Shown here piece by piece: positions 27,318-41,484 of a stretch of 64,000 nt of DNA. The notes below the pieces were generated by a model. That model saw nothing but the letters and a program-made list of their open reading frames with translations, was not told the origin of the DNA and made no database searches. This stretch comes from Micromonospora peucetia. Lineage in GTDB: Bacteria > Actinomycetota > Actinomycetes > Mycobacteriales > Micromonosporaceae. The DNA lies in NCBI RefSeq assembly GCF_900091625.1, contig NZ_FMIC01000002.1:6820001-6884000 (forward strand). The letters run 5' to 3'. The translations under genes and the position numbers were made by a program. Numbering within the stretch: position 1 is the first letter of the stretch; each line of letters starts with the position of its first letter.

Positions 27318-28507
27318 GCTCCCGCGGCCGACTTGAGGTCGGCGGCCCGGTCGGTGCTCTCCCAGGTCAGATCCGGCAGCTCCCGGCCGAAATGGCCGTA
27401 GGCAGCGGTCTGCTGGTAGATCGGACGGAGCAGGTTGAGGTCCCGGATGATGGCGGCCGGGCGCAGGTCGAAGACCTCGGAGACGGCCTTCTCGATCGAG
27501 GCGACCGGCACGGTCTCGGTGCCGAAGGTCTCGACGAAGAGGCTGACCGGGTGGGCCTTGCCGATCGCGTACGCGACCTGGACCTCGCACCGCTCGGCCA
27601 GGCCGGCGGCGACCACGTTCTTGGCCACCCACCGCGTCGCGTACGCCGCCGAGCGGTCGACCTTCGACGGGTCCTTGCCGGAGAACGCGCCACCGCCGTG
27701 CCGGGCGTAGCCGCCGTACGTGTCGACGATGATCTTTCGTCCGGTCAGGCCGGCGTCGCCCATCGGGCCGCCGATCTCGAACCGGCCGGTCGGGTTGACC
27801 AGCAGCCGGTAGCCCTCGGTGTCCAGGCCGAGGCTCTCCAGCTCCGGGGCGATGACATGCTCGCGCACATCGGGGGTGAGCAACGAGTCCAGCGAGATGT
27901 CCGCGGCGTGCTGGCTGGAGACGACCACGGTGTTCAGCCGGACGGGGCGCAACCCCTCGTACTCGATGGTGACCTGGGTCTTGCCGTCCGGGCGCAGGTA
28001 GGGAATCGTGCCGTCCTTGCGGACCTGGGAGAGCCGTCGGGCCAGCCGGTGGGCCAGGGCGATCGGCAGCGGCATCAGCTCCGGTGTCTCGGAGCAGGCG
28101 AAGCCGAACATCATGCCCTGGTCGCCGGCGCCCTGCGCGTCCAGCGCGCTCTCCGACGCCCCGGTACGCAACTCGAAGGCGTTGTCGACGCCCTGCGCGA
28201 TGTCCTCGGACTGGGCACCGATGGAGACGCTGACGCCGCAGGAGGCGCCGTCGAAGCCCTTCTTCGACGAGTCGTAGCCGATGTCGAGGATGGTCCGGCG
28301 GACGATGGTCGGGATGTCGGCGTACGCCTTGGTGGTCACCTCGCCCGCGATGTGCACCTGACCGGTGGTGATCAGGGTTTCCACCGCGACGCGGCTGCGT
28401 GGATCCTCGGCGAGCAGGGCGTCGAGAATACCGTCGCTAATCTGGTCGGCGATCTTGTCCGGGTGGCCTTCCGTGACCGATTCGGAAGTGAAGAGGCGGC
28501 GTGTCAC
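27314..28507 (-). CDS. metK: S-adenosylmethionine synthetase
   Basis: MetK makes SAM from methionine and ATP. The product has 397 residues from GTG 28505-28507 ([20 protein letters not shown]), with AGGAG 5 nt upstream. Signature motifs: [16 protein letters not shown] (substrate His, Mg-binding Asp), [13 protein letters not shown] (adenine loop), and [19 protein letters not shown] (P-loop-like, catalytic Lys). A longer in-frame reading exists, but the family start and Shine-Dalgarno support this one. It is followed at once by priA. Confidence 0.97.
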   Translation of the reverse strand: MTRRLFTSESVTEGHPDKIADQISDGILDALLAEDPRSRVAVETLITTGQVHIAGEVTTKAYADIPTIVRRTILDIGYDSSKKGFDGASCGVSVSIGAQSEDIAQGVDNAFELRTGASESALDAQGAGDQGMMFGFACSETPELMPLPIALAHRLARRLSQVRKDGTIPYLRPDGKTQVTIEYEGLRPVRLNTVVVSSQHAADISLDSLLTPDVREHVIAPELESLGLDTEGYRLLVNPTGRFEIGGPMGDAGLTGRKIIVDTYGGYARHGGGAFSGKDPSKVDRSAAYATRWVAKNVVAAGLAERCEVQVAYAIGKAHPVSLFVETFGTETVPVASIEKAVSEVFDLRPAAIIRDLNLLRPIYQQTAAYGHFGRELPDLTWESTDRAADLKSAAGA

Positions 28508-28595
28508 GGCACTCCTAAATTGTGGAAGTCGTTCCGCGGCAGTGTAATCATCCGCGTTGAAGCCTGGACCCTTCGGTCGTGCCCGATTCCAGCCG

Positions 28596-29804
28596 TCAGG
28601 AACGACCGGGCAATCGGGCCACCACGAGATCCCAGACACCGTCGGCGAGGTCCTCCTTGGACCGTTCGGGCATCCGGTTGACCGAACCGTCCACACCGAT
28701 AACCGTCGCCGCGTTGGTGTCGGCGCCGAAGCCCTTGTCGGGCCCGACCTCGTTGATGACGACGAGGTCCGCCCGTTTGCGGGCGAGCTTGGCCCGGCCG
28801 TTGGCCTCGGCGTCGCCCGTCTCCGCGGCGAACACCACCAGCACCTGCTCCGGGCGACGGCGTCGGCCCAGCTCGGCCGCGATGTCCGGATTTGTGACGA
28901 GCTCGATGGTGGGCGCGCTGCCGTCGTCCGACTTCTTGATTTTGCCAGGCGCGTAGGTCGCCGGACGGAAATCGGCCGGAGCCGCCGCCATCACCACCGC
29001 GTCGGCGTCGGCGGCCGCCGCCAGGGTGGCGTCGCGCAGCTCGCCCGTGGTGCCGACCCGGACCAGGTCGACGCCGGCGGGATCGGGCAGCGAGACGTTG
29101 GCCGAGATCAGGGTGACCCGGGCGCCCCGGGCCACCGCGCAGCGGGCGAAGGCGTAGCCCTGCTTGCCCGAGGAGCGGTTGCCCAGGAAGCGGACCGGGT
29201 CGAGGGGCTCGCGCGTGCCGCCGGCGGTCACCACCACGTGCCGCCCGGCGAGGTCGGCGGGGGCCTCGACGCCCCGCGCGAGGGCCCGGCTGGCGACCGC
29301 GAAGATCTCCGCCGGATCGGGCAGCCGGCCCTTGCCGGTGTCCGCTCCGGTGAGCCGGCCGACGGCGGGCTCGACGACCCGCACGCCCCGGGCGCGCAGC
29401 GTCGCGACGTTGGCGACGGTGGCCGGGTGCTCCCACATCTCGGTGTGCATGGCCGGGGCCAGCACGACCGGGCAGCGGGCGGTCAGCAGCGTGTTGGTGA
29501 GCAGGTCGTCGGCGAGGCCGTGGGCGGCCTTGGCCAGCAGGTCGGCGGTGGCCGGCGCGACCACCACCAGGTCGGCCTGCTGACCGAGTCGGACGTGCGG
29601 CACCTCGTGCACGTCGGACCAGACGTCGTCGGCGACTGGTTGGCCGGAGAGCGCGGCCCAGGTCGGGGCCCCGACGAAGCGCAACGCCGACGCGGTCGGC
29701 ACGACCCTGACCTGGTGGCCCGATTCGGTGAAGAGGCGCAGCAGCTCACACGCCTTGTAGGCGGCGATGCCGCCGCCTACCCCGAGGACGATCCGGGGGG
29801 ACAT
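28596..29804 (-). CDS. coaBC: Bifunctional PPC decarboxylase / PPC synthetase
   Basis: CoaBC carries out two steps of coenzyme A synthesis. The N-terminal flavin-dependent CoaC half shows [40 protein letters not shown] and [14 protein letters not shown] (the PAMH variant usual in actinobacteria). The C-terminal CoaB half shows [31 protein letters not shown], and KIKKSDDG near the CTP site. The length of 402 residues is normal. It follows rpoZ by 14 nt. Confidence 0.96.
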   Translation of the reverse strand: MSPRIVLGVGGGIAAYKACELLRLFTESGHQVRVVPTASALRFVGAPTWAALSGQPVADDVWSDVHEVPHVRLGQQADLVVVAPATADLLAKAAHGLADDLLTNTLLTARCPVVLAPAMHTEMWEHPATVANVATLRARGVRVVEPAVGRLTGADTGKGRLPDPAEIFAVASRALARGVEAPADLAGRHVVVTAGGTREPLDPVRFLGNRSSGKQGYAFARCAVARGARVTLISANVSLPDPAGVDLVRVGTTGELRDATLAAAADADAVVMAAAPADFRPATYAPGKIKKSDDGSAPTIELVTNPDIAAELGRRRRPEQVLVVFAAETGDAEANGRAKLARKRADLVVINEVGPDKGFGADTNAATVIGVDGSVNRMPERSKEDLADGVWDLVVARLPGRS

Positions 29805-29818
29805 CGACGCGCGGCGGA

Positions 29819-30082
29819 TTACGGCTGGTCGGTCGGCTCGGCGGTGAGCAGGCCCGCGTTGATCTCGCGCATGGCGATGGAGAGCGGCTTCTCCTGCGGC
29901 GTGGTCTCGACCAGCGGGCCGACGTATTCCAGCAGGCCCTCACCGAGCTGGCTGTAGTAGGCGTTGACCTGGCGTGCACGCTTGGCGGCGAAGATAACCA
30001 GCGCGTACTTCGAGGTCGTCTTCTCGAGAAGCTCGTCGATCGGCGGGTTGGTGATGCCTTCGGGGTTTGCGATGGATCCCAC
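29819..30082 (-). CDS. rpoZ: RNA polymerase omega subunit
   Basis: Omega helps assemble the beta' subunit. The product has 87 residues: [41 protein letters not shown], in which the T-S-K-Y and A-K-R-A-R-Q motifs are diagnostic. It lies in the common order gmk-rpoZ-coaBC-metK. Confidence 0.96.
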   Translation of the reverse strand: MGSIANPEGITNPPIDELLEKTTSKYALVIFAAKRARQVNAYYSQLGEGLLEYVGPLVETTPQEKPLSIAMREINAGLLTAEPTDQP

Positions 30083-30125
30083 GAATTAACCTCTGCGTCT
30101 ATCGCACCGCGCGCGGTGCTGGCGG

Positions 30126-30659
30126 TCAACCGCGCACATGCGGTGGCGCCGTAGCCAGGAAAGAAGAACCGGACAAGCCTAACAGCTCGTCGACGACCCG
30201 CCCGGTGCGGTCGTGCGCGAGGGTGTGTTCGAAGGCGGCCAGCGTGGCCTGCGTGGGGACGACTCCGGGCGGGTGCAGCAGCACCAACCGGGCGTCGGGA
30301 AGCGCCGCCCGGACCAGCAGCGCGCCGGCGAGGTCGAGGCCGACCAACACCGGCTGACCGGCGGCGAGCCGGGACCACAGCGGTTCGTACGGGGTGCCGC
30401 GCCGGTGGGGCCCGGCCCGGCTCCACTCCAGCAGCTCGCCGGCGGCGAGCATCCGGTCGAACTCGGCCGGGGCCAGGAAGAGCCGGTCGACGCCGTCCAG
30501 CTCGCGCTCGCGGCGGGGTCGCGTGGTGGCCGGCACCGGGATCCAGACGGACGGAGAACGCGCCCGGACGCGCTCGACGACACTCTCCGTGCCGGAGCCC
30601 GAAGGCCCCGCCAGGACAGTGAGCCGAGCCGCCGGGCGCGCCTCGTCATCCGTGCTCAC
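30126..30659 (-). CDS. gmk: Guanylate kinase-like protein with altered P-loop
   Basis: Position between mihF and rpoZ and the overall sequence identify a guanylate kinase. GPSGSGTESVVERV replaces the usual GPSGxGK[ST]: the phosphate-binding Lys is Thr. The GMP-binding segment is recognisable (TTRPRRERELDGVDRLFL, FDRMLAAGELLEWS), and VGLDLAGALLVRAALPDARLV matches the central strand region. The LID segment (usually RLxxRGTD with catalytic Arg) is missing, and the protein is 177 residues rather than about 190-210. It may be a pseudo-kinase or have shifted function; another gmk would then be expected elsewhere. Confidence 0.82.
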   Translation of the reverse strand: MSTDDEARPAARLTVLAGPSGSGTESVVERVRARSPSVWIPVPATTRPRRERELDGVDRLFLAPAEFDRMLAAGELLEWSRAGPHRRGTPYEPLWSRLAAGQPVLVGLDLAGALLVRAALPDARLVLLHPPGVVPTQATLAAFEHTLAHDRTGRVVDELLGLSGSSFLATAPPHVRG

Positions 30660-30684
30660 TGCTTGTTTCTACACGCAGCCAGCC

Positions 30685-31002
30685 TCAGTTGGCGGCGAAC
30701 TCTCCAAGCAGTGCCTTGCGCTGCTGCTCGCCGAGGCCACGCAGGCGACGGCTGTCGGCGATCTTGAGCTTCTCCATGATCTGGGTGGCCCGGATCTTGC
30801 CGATACCCGGCATCGCCTGCAGCACGGCGGAGACCTTGAGCTTGCCGACGACGTCGTCGGACTCGGCACGCTCGAGGACGGCTCCGAGGGTGGTCTTGCC
30901 CTGCTTGAGCTGCTCCTTCAGCTCAGCACGGGCCTTGCGGATCTCCGCGGCCTTCTCCAGCGCGGCAGCGCGCTGTTCCGGGGTCAGTGACGGGAGCGGC
31001 AC
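30685..31002 (-). CDS. mihF: Actinobacterial integration host factor
   Basis: The product has 105 residues: MPLPSLTPEQRAAALEKAAEIRKARAELKEQLKQG, then a helix-two-turn-helix region with AMPGIGKIRATQIMEKLKI and RRLRGLGEQQRKALLGEF. This is the mIHF/sIHF family, a nucleoid protein unrelated to proteobacterial IHF that influences supercoiling and development. It is upstream of gmk in the expected actinobacterial neighbourhood. Confidence 0.96.
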   Translation of the reverse strand: MPLPSLTPEQRAAALEKAAEIRKARAELKEQLKQGKTTLGAVLERAESDDVVGKLKVSAVLQAMPGIGKIRATQIMEKLKIADSRRLRGLGEQQRKALLGEFAAN

Positions 31003-31143
31003 CAGTTCTCCTCAGGTCCCTATCGCGACGGGCGGATCGCACCGCCGCATCTGTGAAACGTGATGTGGCTGTGAACCAAGGGGTCCATGGTTCCCAGCGC
31101 GGGGAAAACTAGCGGGCGACGACGTATTCGGCAACGTGGGCGC

Positions 31144-31157
31144 GCGATGATCATCGC
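31144..31157. promoter_or_regulatory. 14-bp perfect palindrome upstream of mihF
   Basis: The sequence gcgatgatcatcgc is fully self-complementary. It lies 142 nt before the mihF start, in the 178-nt gap after pyrF. It has no loop, so an operator is more likely than a terminator. Confidence 0.35.
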
Positions 31158-31180
31158 AAAGTGACCGACCCGTCAGTCAG

Positions 31181-32017
31181 TCACCGGGCGCCGAGAGCCG
31201 CCCGGCAGTCGGTCAGGGCCCGGTCGGCGGCGGCCCGCAGGGCGTCCGGATCCGGTCCCGCGCCCAGCACCTCACGGGAGTACGAGGGCAGCACCGCGGG
31301 CAGTGCGGAGCCGAAGACGACGCGTAGATCCGCCGCCGTGGCGCCCTGCGCCCCGAGGCCCGGGGCGAGCAACGGACCGTTCACGGCGGACAGGTCGTGA
31401 CCGGTGTCACCGATGGTCGCGCCGACCACCAGCCCGATGCTGCCGAGCGGCTTCGCACCCGCGTTGAGCTGGGAAATCTCGTCGATGACGAGCTGCGCGA
31501 CGGTGCGTCCGTCGGCGGTGCGGGCGCGCTGCACGGCGGCCCCCTCGGGGTTGGAGGTGAGCGCCAGCACGAAGACCCCACCGCCGTGTTCGGCGGCCAG
31601 TTCGAACATCGGCGCGAGCGCGCCGACGCCGAGGTACGGACTCGCGGTCACCGCGTCCACATGGACCGGGCTGGATGGGTCGAGGTACGCCGAGGCGTAG
31701 GCGGCGACGGTCGAGCCGATGTCGCCGCGCTTGACGTCCAACAGAACGAGCGAGCCGGCAGCGCGTAACTGTCGGATAGTTGACTCAAGAATCGCCATAC
31801 CTTTCGAGCCGAACCGCTCGAAAAAGGCCGACTGGGGCTTGATCACCGCGACCCGGTCACCGAGGGCTTCCGTGACCGTCCGGGCGAACCGGTCAAGCCC
31901 CCGGATGTCGTCGTCGAGCCCCCAGCGGGCCAGCAGCCCGGGGTGCGGGTCGATGCCGACGCAGAGCGGTCCCCGCTCGGTGACGGCCCGGTGCAGGCGG
32001 GTGCCGAAGCTGTCCAT
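31181..32017 (-). CDS. pyrF: Orotidine 5'-phosphate decarboxylase
   Basis: PyrF makes UMP. The product has 278 residues and is the long (type 2) form. Catalytic motif SLVLLDVKRGDIGSTVAAYA contains the Lys and Asp network, with VGIDPHPGLLARWG at the N-terminus and VGATIGDTGHDLS near the phosphate site. It lies downstream of pyrD and bioA, the last pyr gene of the window. Confidence 0.95.
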   Translation of the reverse strand: MDSFGTRLHRAVTERGPLCVGIDPHPGLLARWGLDDDIRGLDRFARTVTEALGDRVAVIKPQSAFFERFGSKGMAILESTIRQLRAAGSLVLLDVKRGDIGSTVAAYASAYLDPSSPVHVDAVTASPYLGVGALAPMFELAAEHGGGVFVLALTSNPEGAAVQRARTADGRTVAQLVIDEISQLNAGAKPLGSIGLVVGATIGDTGHDLSAVNGPLLAPGLGAQGATAADLRVVFGSALPAVLPSYSREVLGAGPDPDALRAAADRALTDCRAALGAR

Positions 32018-32148
32018 CCGGTTCTCTTCCTCTCCTGCGCACCCCGGGGCGGCACCGCCGGGGCAAGTCGCGTCCAGTGGGCGGCAGGCGCCGCCCGCGT
32101 ACTCCCGCCGGCGGATGACCGGCGGGTGACCGTCCAGTGCCCGGCCGC

Positions 32149-33423
32149 TCAGCCGGCCCGCACGGCGGCGGCGACCCCGGCGGCGATCCGGGCCAGGTCG
32201 GCGTCGTCGGTGACGTACGGCGGCATGGTGTAGACCAGGTCACGGAACGGCCGCAGCCAGACCCCCTCGGCGACCGCGGCGGCGGTGGCGGCGGGCAGGT
32301 CCACCTCGCGGTCGAGCTGGACCACGCCGATCGCGCCGAGCACCCGCACGTCGGTCACCCCCGGCACGCCGCGCAACGGCTCCAGGCCGGCCCGCAGGCC
32401 CGCCCGCACCCTCGCCACCTGCCCCGCCCAGTCGCCGGCCCGCAGCAGGCCGAGGGAGGCGTTGGCGACCGCACAGGCCAGCGGGTTGCCCATGAACGTC
32501 GGGCCGTGCGCCAGCACCCCGCCGGCGGAGATGCCGCGGGCGACCTCCGCCGTGCAGAGCGTGGCGGCCAGCGTCAGGTATCCCCCGGTGAGCGCCTTGC
32601 CCACGCACATCACGTCGGGCGCCACCCCGGCGTGCTCGGCGGCGAACATGGTGCCCGTCCGCCCGAAACCGGTGGCGATCTCGTCGAAGATCAGCAGCAC
32701 CCCGTGCGCCCGGGTCACCTGGCGCAGCACCCGCAGGTAGTGCGGATGGTGGAAGCGCATACCGCCGGCGCCCTGGACCACCGGTTCCACGATGACCGCG
32801 GCCAACTCGTGGGCGTGCCGCTCGACCGCCTCGACCAGGGCCGCCTCGTAGGCCGGGTCGGGCGGGGTGTCGAAACCGCCGGGCGGCACGGGGGCGAAGA
32901 CCTGCCGGGGCAGCACGTCACCCCAGAGGTGGTGCATGCCGCCCTCCGGGTCGCAGACGCTCATCGGGTGGAACGTGTCACCGTGGTAGCCGCCCCGCCA
33001 GGTGCCCAGCCGGCGGCGCTGCGGCCGGCCGGTGGCCCGCTGGTACTGCAGGCACATCTTGACCGCGACCTCGACGCCGACCGAGCCGGAGTCGGCCAGG
33101 AAGACGTGCTCCAGCCCGTCCGGGGCCAGCTCGATCAGGGTGGTCGCCAGGCGCACCGCGGGCTCGTGCGTGAGCCCGCCGAACATCACGTGGCTCATCC
33201 GGCCGAGCTGGTCGGTCACCGCCGCGTCGAGCACCGGGTGCCGGTAGCCGTGGATCGCCGCCCACCACGACGACATCCCGTCGACCAGCTCCCGCCCGTC
33301 GGCTAGCCGCAGCCGTACGCCCTCGGCGCTCTCCACCACGTAGGGCGGGCTGGCCGGCGGCAGCGCCCCGTACGGATGCCAGACATGCGCCCGGTCGGCA
33401 ACCAGGATCTCCTCAGGCGTCAC
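32149..33423 (-). CDS. bioA: Adenosylmethionine-8-amino-7-oxononanoate aminotransferase
   Basis: BioA uses SAM as amino donor in biotin synthesis. The product has 424 residues from GTG 33421-33423 ([19 protein letters not shown]). Class III aminotransferase features: [69 protein letters not shown] and the PLP Lys in [14 protein letters not shown]. The W-W and H-x-S signature distinguish it from other class III members. No other bio gene is adjacent; it sits alone between pyrD and pyrF. Confidence 0.93.
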   Translation of the reverse strand: MTPEEILVADRAHVWHPYGALPPASPPYVVESAEGVRLRLADGRELVDGMSSWWAAIHGYRHPVLDAAVTDQLGRMSHVMFGGLTHEPAVRLATTLIELAPDGLEHVFLADSGSVGVEVAVKMCLQYQRATGRPQRRRLGTWRGGYHGDTFHPMSVCDPEGGMHHLWGDVLPRQVFAPVPPGGFDTPPDPAYEAALVEAVERHAHELAAVIVEPVVQGAGGMRFHHPHYLRVLRQVTRAHGVLLIFDEIATGFGRTGTMFAAEHAGVAPDVMCVGKALTGGYLTLAATLCTAEVARGISAGGVLAHGPTFMGNPLACAVANASLGLLRAGDWAGQVARVRAGLRAGLEPLRGVPGVTDVRVLGAIGVVQLDREVDLPAATAAAVAEGVWLRPFRDLVYTMPPYVTDDADLARIAAGVAAAVRAG

Positions 33424-33471
33424 CCGCCCTCCCCTCTCTCCCCGCCCTGCCCTCCCCCGCCCCCGTTCGCG

Positions 33472-33554
33472 CTCCCCGCGATCTTGCACTTTTGGCCCGC
33501 GGTACGCCCGGTGTGAGCGATATGTCGGGGCAGGAAGTGCAAGATCGCGGGGAG
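33472..33554. repeat. 83-bp palindromic (REP-like) element between pyrD and bioA
   Basis: Two perfect 20-bp arms (33472-33491, ctccccgcgatcttgcactt, and its complement at 33535-33554) flank 43 nt. It fills most of the 138-nt intergenic gap. It may form a large hairpin, acting as a terminator after pyrD, or be one copy of an interspersed element. Confidence 0.75.
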
Positions 33555-33561
33555 AGCGGGG

Positions 33562-34584
33562 TCATGGGGTGAGGGTGGGGGTGGCGCGGATGGCGGCGCG
33601 GACCAGGGCCGGACCGCGGTAGATGAAGCCGGTGTAGAGCTGGACCAGGGCGGCGCCGGCGTCGAACATCCTCGCTGCGGCGTCCGGGTCCACGATGCCG
33701 CCGACGCCGATCACCGGTAGTCGGCCGTCGGCCTCCCGGTGCACGAAGGTGACCACCTCGCGGGCGCGGTCGGCGAGCGGGCGACCGGAGAGGCCGCCGG
33801 TCTCCGCGCCGCGGGCCCGGTCGACCGGGGCGAGCCCGTCGCGCGCCAGCGTGGTGTTGGTGGCGATCACCCCGGCCGCGCCCCGGGCCAGGCAGACCTC
33901 CAGCAGCTCGGCGATCGCCGGCTCGGTGAGGTCCGGGGCGATCTTCACCAGCACCGGCTTCTCCCCCACCAGCGCCGCCAGGATGGCGTCCAGGTGTGCC
34001 CGGTCCTGTAGGGAGCGCAGACCGGGGGTGTTCGGCGAGGAGACGTTGACCGCGAAGTAGTCACCGTGCTCGCGCAGCGCCCGGTACGAGGCGAGATAGT
34101 CCTCCACCGCCTCGTCCAGCGGGGTCACCTTGGACTTGCCGAGCGAGATGCCCAGCGGCGCCCCGATCGGGCGGGGCAGCGCCGTGAGCCGGGCCGCGAG
34201 GGCCTCGGCACCGGCGTTGTTGAAGCCCATCCGGTTGACCACCGCCTCGCTGGCCGGCAGCCGGAACAGCCGGGGCCGGGGGTTACCCGGCTGCGGACGC
34301 GCGGTGACCGTACCGACCTCGACGAAGCCGAAGCCCAGCGCCGGCCAGGCGGGCAGCGCCACGCCGTCCTTGTCCATCCCCGCGGCGAGCCCGACCGGGT
34401 TGGGGAACTCGACGCCGAACACCGTGCGCGGCGCGCGGACGGCGTACCGGGCCCGCAGCACGGCCAGGGCCGCCGGCCGGCGGGAGAGCCCCGCCAGCCG
34501 GCGCAGCGTCCACTCGTGCGCGACCTCGGCGTCGCCGCCCCCGAGCCGGAACAGCCCCGGCCGGACCACCCGCTCGAAGATCAC
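33562..34584 (-). CDS. pyrD: Dihydroorotate dehydrogenase (quinone), class 2
   Basis: PyrD oxidises dihydroorotate with FMN and passes electrons to quinone at the membrane. The product has 340 residues from GTG 34582-34584 ([20 protein letters not shown]), with GGAAGGA upstream. The short N-terminal helix typical of class 2 precedes the barrel. Motifs: [39 protein letters not shown] (catalytic Ser), [10 protein letters not shown] and [14 protein letters not shown]. It lies 145 nt after carB. Confidence 0.95.
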   Translation of the reverse strand: MIFERVVRPGLFRLGGGDAEVAHEWTLRRLAGLSRRPAALAVLRARYAVRAPRTVFGVEFPNPVGLAAGMDKDGVALPAWPALGFGFVEVGTVTARPQPGNPRPRLFRLPASEAVVNRMGFNNAGAEALAARLTALPRPIGAPLGISLGKSKVTPLDEAVEDYLASYRALREHGDYFAVNVSSPNTPGLRSLQDRAHLDAILAALVGEKPVLVKIAPDLTEPAIAELLEVCLARGAAGVIATNTTLARDGLAPVDRARGAETGGLSGRPLADRAREVVTFVHREADGRLPVIGVGGIVDPDAAARMFDAGAALVQLYTGFIYRGPALVRAAIRATPTLTP

Positions 34585-34729
34585 CGCGTCCTTCCCCGTG
34601 CCGGACCGCCGGTGCCCGCGCAGGCGACACCTGTCTCGGCAACCCCACGGCCGCGAAGGTCCGCCGGCAGCGGTCCCGGGGTGAGCAGCCACTCCCGGAC
34701 CGACGGACGCGCCACGGGGGCGGCGGCCG

Positions 34730-38123
<3,394 letters not shown>

Positions 38124-38131
<8 letters not shown>

Positions 38132-39287
38132 CTGTGCGCCCCTCGCTCTCGGTCCGGCCCTCGATCAGCTCCGCGAAGCGGTCGAAGAGGTAGTCCGCGT
38201 CGTGCGGACCGGCTGCCGCCTCCGGGTGGTACTGGACGGTGAAGGCGGGCACGTCCCTCGCCCGCAGCCCCTCGACCACGTTGTCATTGAGGCAGACGTG
38301 TGACACCTGGACGCCACCGAACTCGGTCTCGATCACCTGGTCGGGTACGACCGCGCCGGCCACGGCGCCCGGGACCTCGACCGCGAAGCCGTGGTTGTGG
38401 CTGGTCACCTCGACCTTGCCGGTGACCCGGTCGAGCACCGGCTGGTTGATCCCCCGGTGGCCGTAGCCGAGCTTGTACGTGCCGAAGCCCAGCGCCCGGC
38501 CGAGGATCTGGCTGCCGAAGCAGATGCCGAACAGCGGCACCCTACGGCGTAGCACCTCCCGGGCCAGGGCCACCGGCCCGTCGGCGGTTGCCGGGTCGCC
38601 CGGGCCGGGCGAGAAGAAGATCGCGTCCGCACCGGTGGCGAGCAGGTCGTCGATGGTGGAGTTGGCCGGGAGCACGTGGGTGGTGACCCCCCGGGCGGCG
38701 AGCCGGCGCGGGACGTTGCGCTTGATGCCCAGGTCCAGCGCGGCGACCGTGAACCGGTGCGCACCGACGGCCTGCACCACGTAGGGCTTCGCGGTGGTGA
38801 CCTCGGCGGAGAGGTCCGCGCCGACCATCTCCGGGGACTGCCGCACCCGGGCCAGCAGCGCCCGGGGGTCGGTCTCGACGCTGGAGATGCCGACCCGCAT
38901 GGCGCCGCGCTCACGCAGGTGCCGGGTCAGCGCCCGGGTGTCCACGCCGCTGATGCCGACCACGCCCTCGGCGGCCAGCCGCTCCTCCAGCCCGCCGGTG
39001 GCCCGCCAGTTCGAGCCGATCCGGGCCGGGTCGCGGACCACGTAGCCGGCGACCCAGATCCGGCCCGACTCGTCGTCCTCGCCGTTGACGCCGGTGTTGC
39101 CGATGTGCGGGGCGGTCTGCACCACCACCTGGCGGTGGTAGGACGGGTCGGTCAACGTCTCCTGATAGCCGGTCATGCCGGTGTTGAAGACCGCCTCGCC
39201 GAAGGTCTCCCCGACGCTGCCGTACGCCTCGCCGTGGAACGTCCGCCCGTCCTCCAGGACGAGGATCGCCGATTGTCTGCGGGTCAC
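38124..39287 (-). CDS. carA: Carbamoyl-phosphate synthase small subunit
   Basis: CarA hydrolyses glutamine and channels ammonia to CarB. The product has 387 residues. N-domain: [20 protein letters not shown] and [19 protein letters not shown]. Class I glutaminase: [16 protein letters not shown] with nucleophile Cys, and [23 protein letters not shown] with the His-Glu pair. The GTG start at 39285-39287 overlaps the pyrC stop. Confidence 0.97.
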
Positions 39288-40561
39288 TTGAGAGCCTTTC
39301 CGTCCAGGACCGTCGGCTCGCCGCGCAGGAAGGTCGCCACGATGCGACCTGGCAGCGTCATGCGGGCGTACGGGGTGTTGCGGCTACGACTGGCCATTTC
39401 CGCCGGCTCGATGGTGCGGCGGGCGGCCGGGTCGACCAGGGTCAGGTTGGCCGGCACGCCGGGAGCGGGGTCGAGGCCGTGCTCCTCCAGCCCGGCGATC
39501 CGGGCCGGGGTGCGCGACATCCGCTCGGCGATCAGGTCCCACCGTGGGCCCAGCACGTCGAGGGCGATCGACAGCGCCGTCTCCAGGCCGAGCATGCCAG
39601 GCCGGGCGTACGCCCACTCGCACTCCTTGTCCTCCACCGCGTGCGGGGCGTGGTCGGTGGCGACGATGTCGATCACGCCCTCGACCAGGGCCGCCCGCAG
39701 CGCGGCGATGTCGGTCGCGGTGCGCAGCGGCGGGTTGACCTTGTAGACCGGGTCGTAGGTCTCCGCCCGGGAATCGGTGAGCAGCAGGTGGTGCGGGGTG
39801 ACCTCGGCGGTGACCCGGACGCCCCGGGCCTTGGCCTGGCGCAGCACCTCGACGCTGCCGGCGGTGGAGACGTGGCACACGTGCAGCCGGCTGCCGACGT
39901 GCTCGGCGAGCAGCACGTCCCGGGCGATGATCGCCTCCTCGGCGACCGCCGGCCAGCCGGTCAGGCCGAGCCGGGTCGAGACCTCGCCCTCGTGCATCTG
40001 CGCGCCCTCGGTGAGCCGGGGCTCCTCGGCGTGCTGGGCGATGGTCCCGTCGAACGCCTTCACGTACTCCAGCGCCCGGCGCATCAGCATCGGGTCGGCG
40101 ACGCAGTACCCGTCGTCGGAGAAGATCCGCACCCGGGCCGCCGAGTCGGCCATCGCACCCAACTCGGCGAGGCGCTCGCCGGCCAGGCCGACGGTGACCG
40201 CCCCGATCGGCTGCACGTCCACCAGCCCGGCCTCCCGGCCGAGCCGCCAGACCTGCTCGACGACGCCGGCGGTGTCGGCCACCGGCGAGGTGTTGGCCAT
40301 CGCGCAGACCGCGGTGTAGCCGCCGAGTGCCGCCGCCCGGGACCCCGACTCGACGGTCTCGGCGTCCTCCCGGCCGGGCTCACGCAGGTGGGTGTGCAGG
40401 TCGACCAGGCCGGGCAGGGCGACCAGCCCGGTGCCGTCGACGACGGTCGCGTCCGGCGCGGCCAGTCCGGCACCGACGGCGGCGACGACGCCGTCGCGGA
40501 TCAGCACGTCGGTCGGCGCGGCGCCGACGACGCTGACGTTGGAGATCAGGTATGAGCTCAC
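39284..40561 (-). CDS. pyrC: Dihydroorotase
   Basis: PyrC closes carbamoyl aspartate to dihydroorotate. The product has 425 residues of the amidohydrolase family: [20 protein letters not shown] carries the HxH metal site, [20 protein letters not shown] and [14 protein letters not shown] carry later His ligands, and [19 protein letters not shown] carries the catalytic Asp. It overlaps pyrB and carA by 4 nt each. Confidence 0.97.
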   Translation of the reverse strand: MSSYLISNVSVVGAAPTDVLIRDGVVAAVGAGLAAPDATVVDGTGLVALPGLVDLHTHLREPGREDAETVESGSRAAALGGYTAVCAMANTSPVADTAGVVEQVWRLGREAGLVDVQPIGAVTVGLAGERLAELGAMADSAARVRIFSDDGYCVADPMLMRRALEYVKAFDGTIAQHAEEPRLTEGAQMHEGEVSTRLGLTGWPAVAEEAIIARDVLLAEHVGSRLHVCHVSTAGSVEVLRQAKARGVRVTAEVTPHHLLLTDSRAETYDPVYKVNPPLRTATDIAALRAALVEGVIDIVATDHAPHAVEDKECEWAYARPGMLGLETALSIALDVLGPRWDLIAERMSRTPARIAGLEEHGLDPAPGVPANLTLVDPAARRTIEPAEMASRSRNTPYARMTLPGRIVATFLRGEPTVLDGKALK

Positions 40562-41484
40562 CGGTTGTTACCCCCGAGCAGCAGGTAGAGGACGGCCATC
40601 CGCACGGAGACCCCGTTGGCGACCTGTTCGACGATGGTGGAGCGGGGCGAGTCGGCGACCTCGGGCGTGATCTCCATCCCCCGGTTCATCGGGCCGGGGT
40701 GCATGACGATCGCGTGCTCGGGCAGCCGGCGCATCCGCGGGCCGTCCAGGCCGTAGCGGCGGGCGTACTCGCGGGCGGACGGGAAGTAGGAGTCGTTCAT
40801 CCGCTCCCGCTGCACCCGCAGCATCATCACCACGTCCGACTGCGGCAGTACCGCGTCGAGGTCGTAGGAGACGTCGGTGCCGGGCGCGAGCGCCTGCGCG
40901 ATGTGGACGGGGATCAGGGTCGGCGGTCCGACCAGGGTCACCTTGGCGCCGAGCGTGGAGAGCAACAGCACGTTGGAGCGGGCCACCCGGCTGTGCAGGA
41001 CGTCCCCGACGACCGCGACCGACAGGCCGGCCAGCCGGCCCAGCCGGGAGCGCATCGTGTACGCGTCGAGCAGCGCCTGGGTCGGGTGTTCGTGGGTGCC
41101 GTCGCCGGCGTTGACCACCGAGCCGTCGACCCAGTCGGCGAGCCGGTGCGGGGCGCCGGAGGCCGGGTGCCGGACGACCACCGCGTCGGCCCCCATCGCC
41201 TGGAGGGTCAGCGCGGTGTCCTTCAGGCTCTCACCCTTGGTCACGCTGGAGCCCTTGGCCGAAAAGTTGATCACATCGGCGCTGAGCCGCTTCGCCGCCG
41301 CCTCGAAGGAGATCCGGGTCCGGGTGGAGTCCTCGTAGAAGAGGTTGACCACGGTGCGCCCGCGCAGCGCGGGCAGCTTCTTGATCTCCCGGCCGGCGAC
41401 GGTGGCCATCTCGGCGGCCGTGTCCAGGATCGCGGTGGCGGTGGCGGCGTCCAGGTCGGCGCCGGAGAGCAGGTGCCTGATCAC
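40558..41484 (-). CDS. pyrB: Aspartate carbamoyltransferase catalytic chain
   Basis: PyrB joins carbamoyl phosphate and aspartate. The product has 308 residues from GTG 41482-41484 ([20 protein letters not shown]). The carbamoyl-phosphate site is [20 protein letters not shown]; aspartate-site and domain motifs include [26 protein letters not shown] and [12 protein letters not shown]. No pyrI is present. Its GTG overlaps the stop of a repeat-derived mini-ORF that links it to pyrR. Confidence 0.97.
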   Translation of the reverse strand: MIRHLLSGADLDAATATAILDTAAEMATVAGREIKKLPALRGRTVVNLFYEDSTRTRISFEAAAKRLSADVINFSAKGSSVTKGESLKDTALTLQAMGADAVVVRHPASGAPHRLADWVDGSVVNAGDGTHEHPTQALLDAYTMRSRLGRLAGLSVAVVGDVLHSRVARSNVLLLSTLGAKVTLVGPPTLIPVHIAQALAPGTDVSYDLDAVLPQSDVVMMLRVQRERMNDSYFPSAREYARRYGLDGPRMRRLPEHAIVMHPGPMNRGMEITPEVADSPRSTIVEQVANGVSVRMAVLYLLLGGNNR

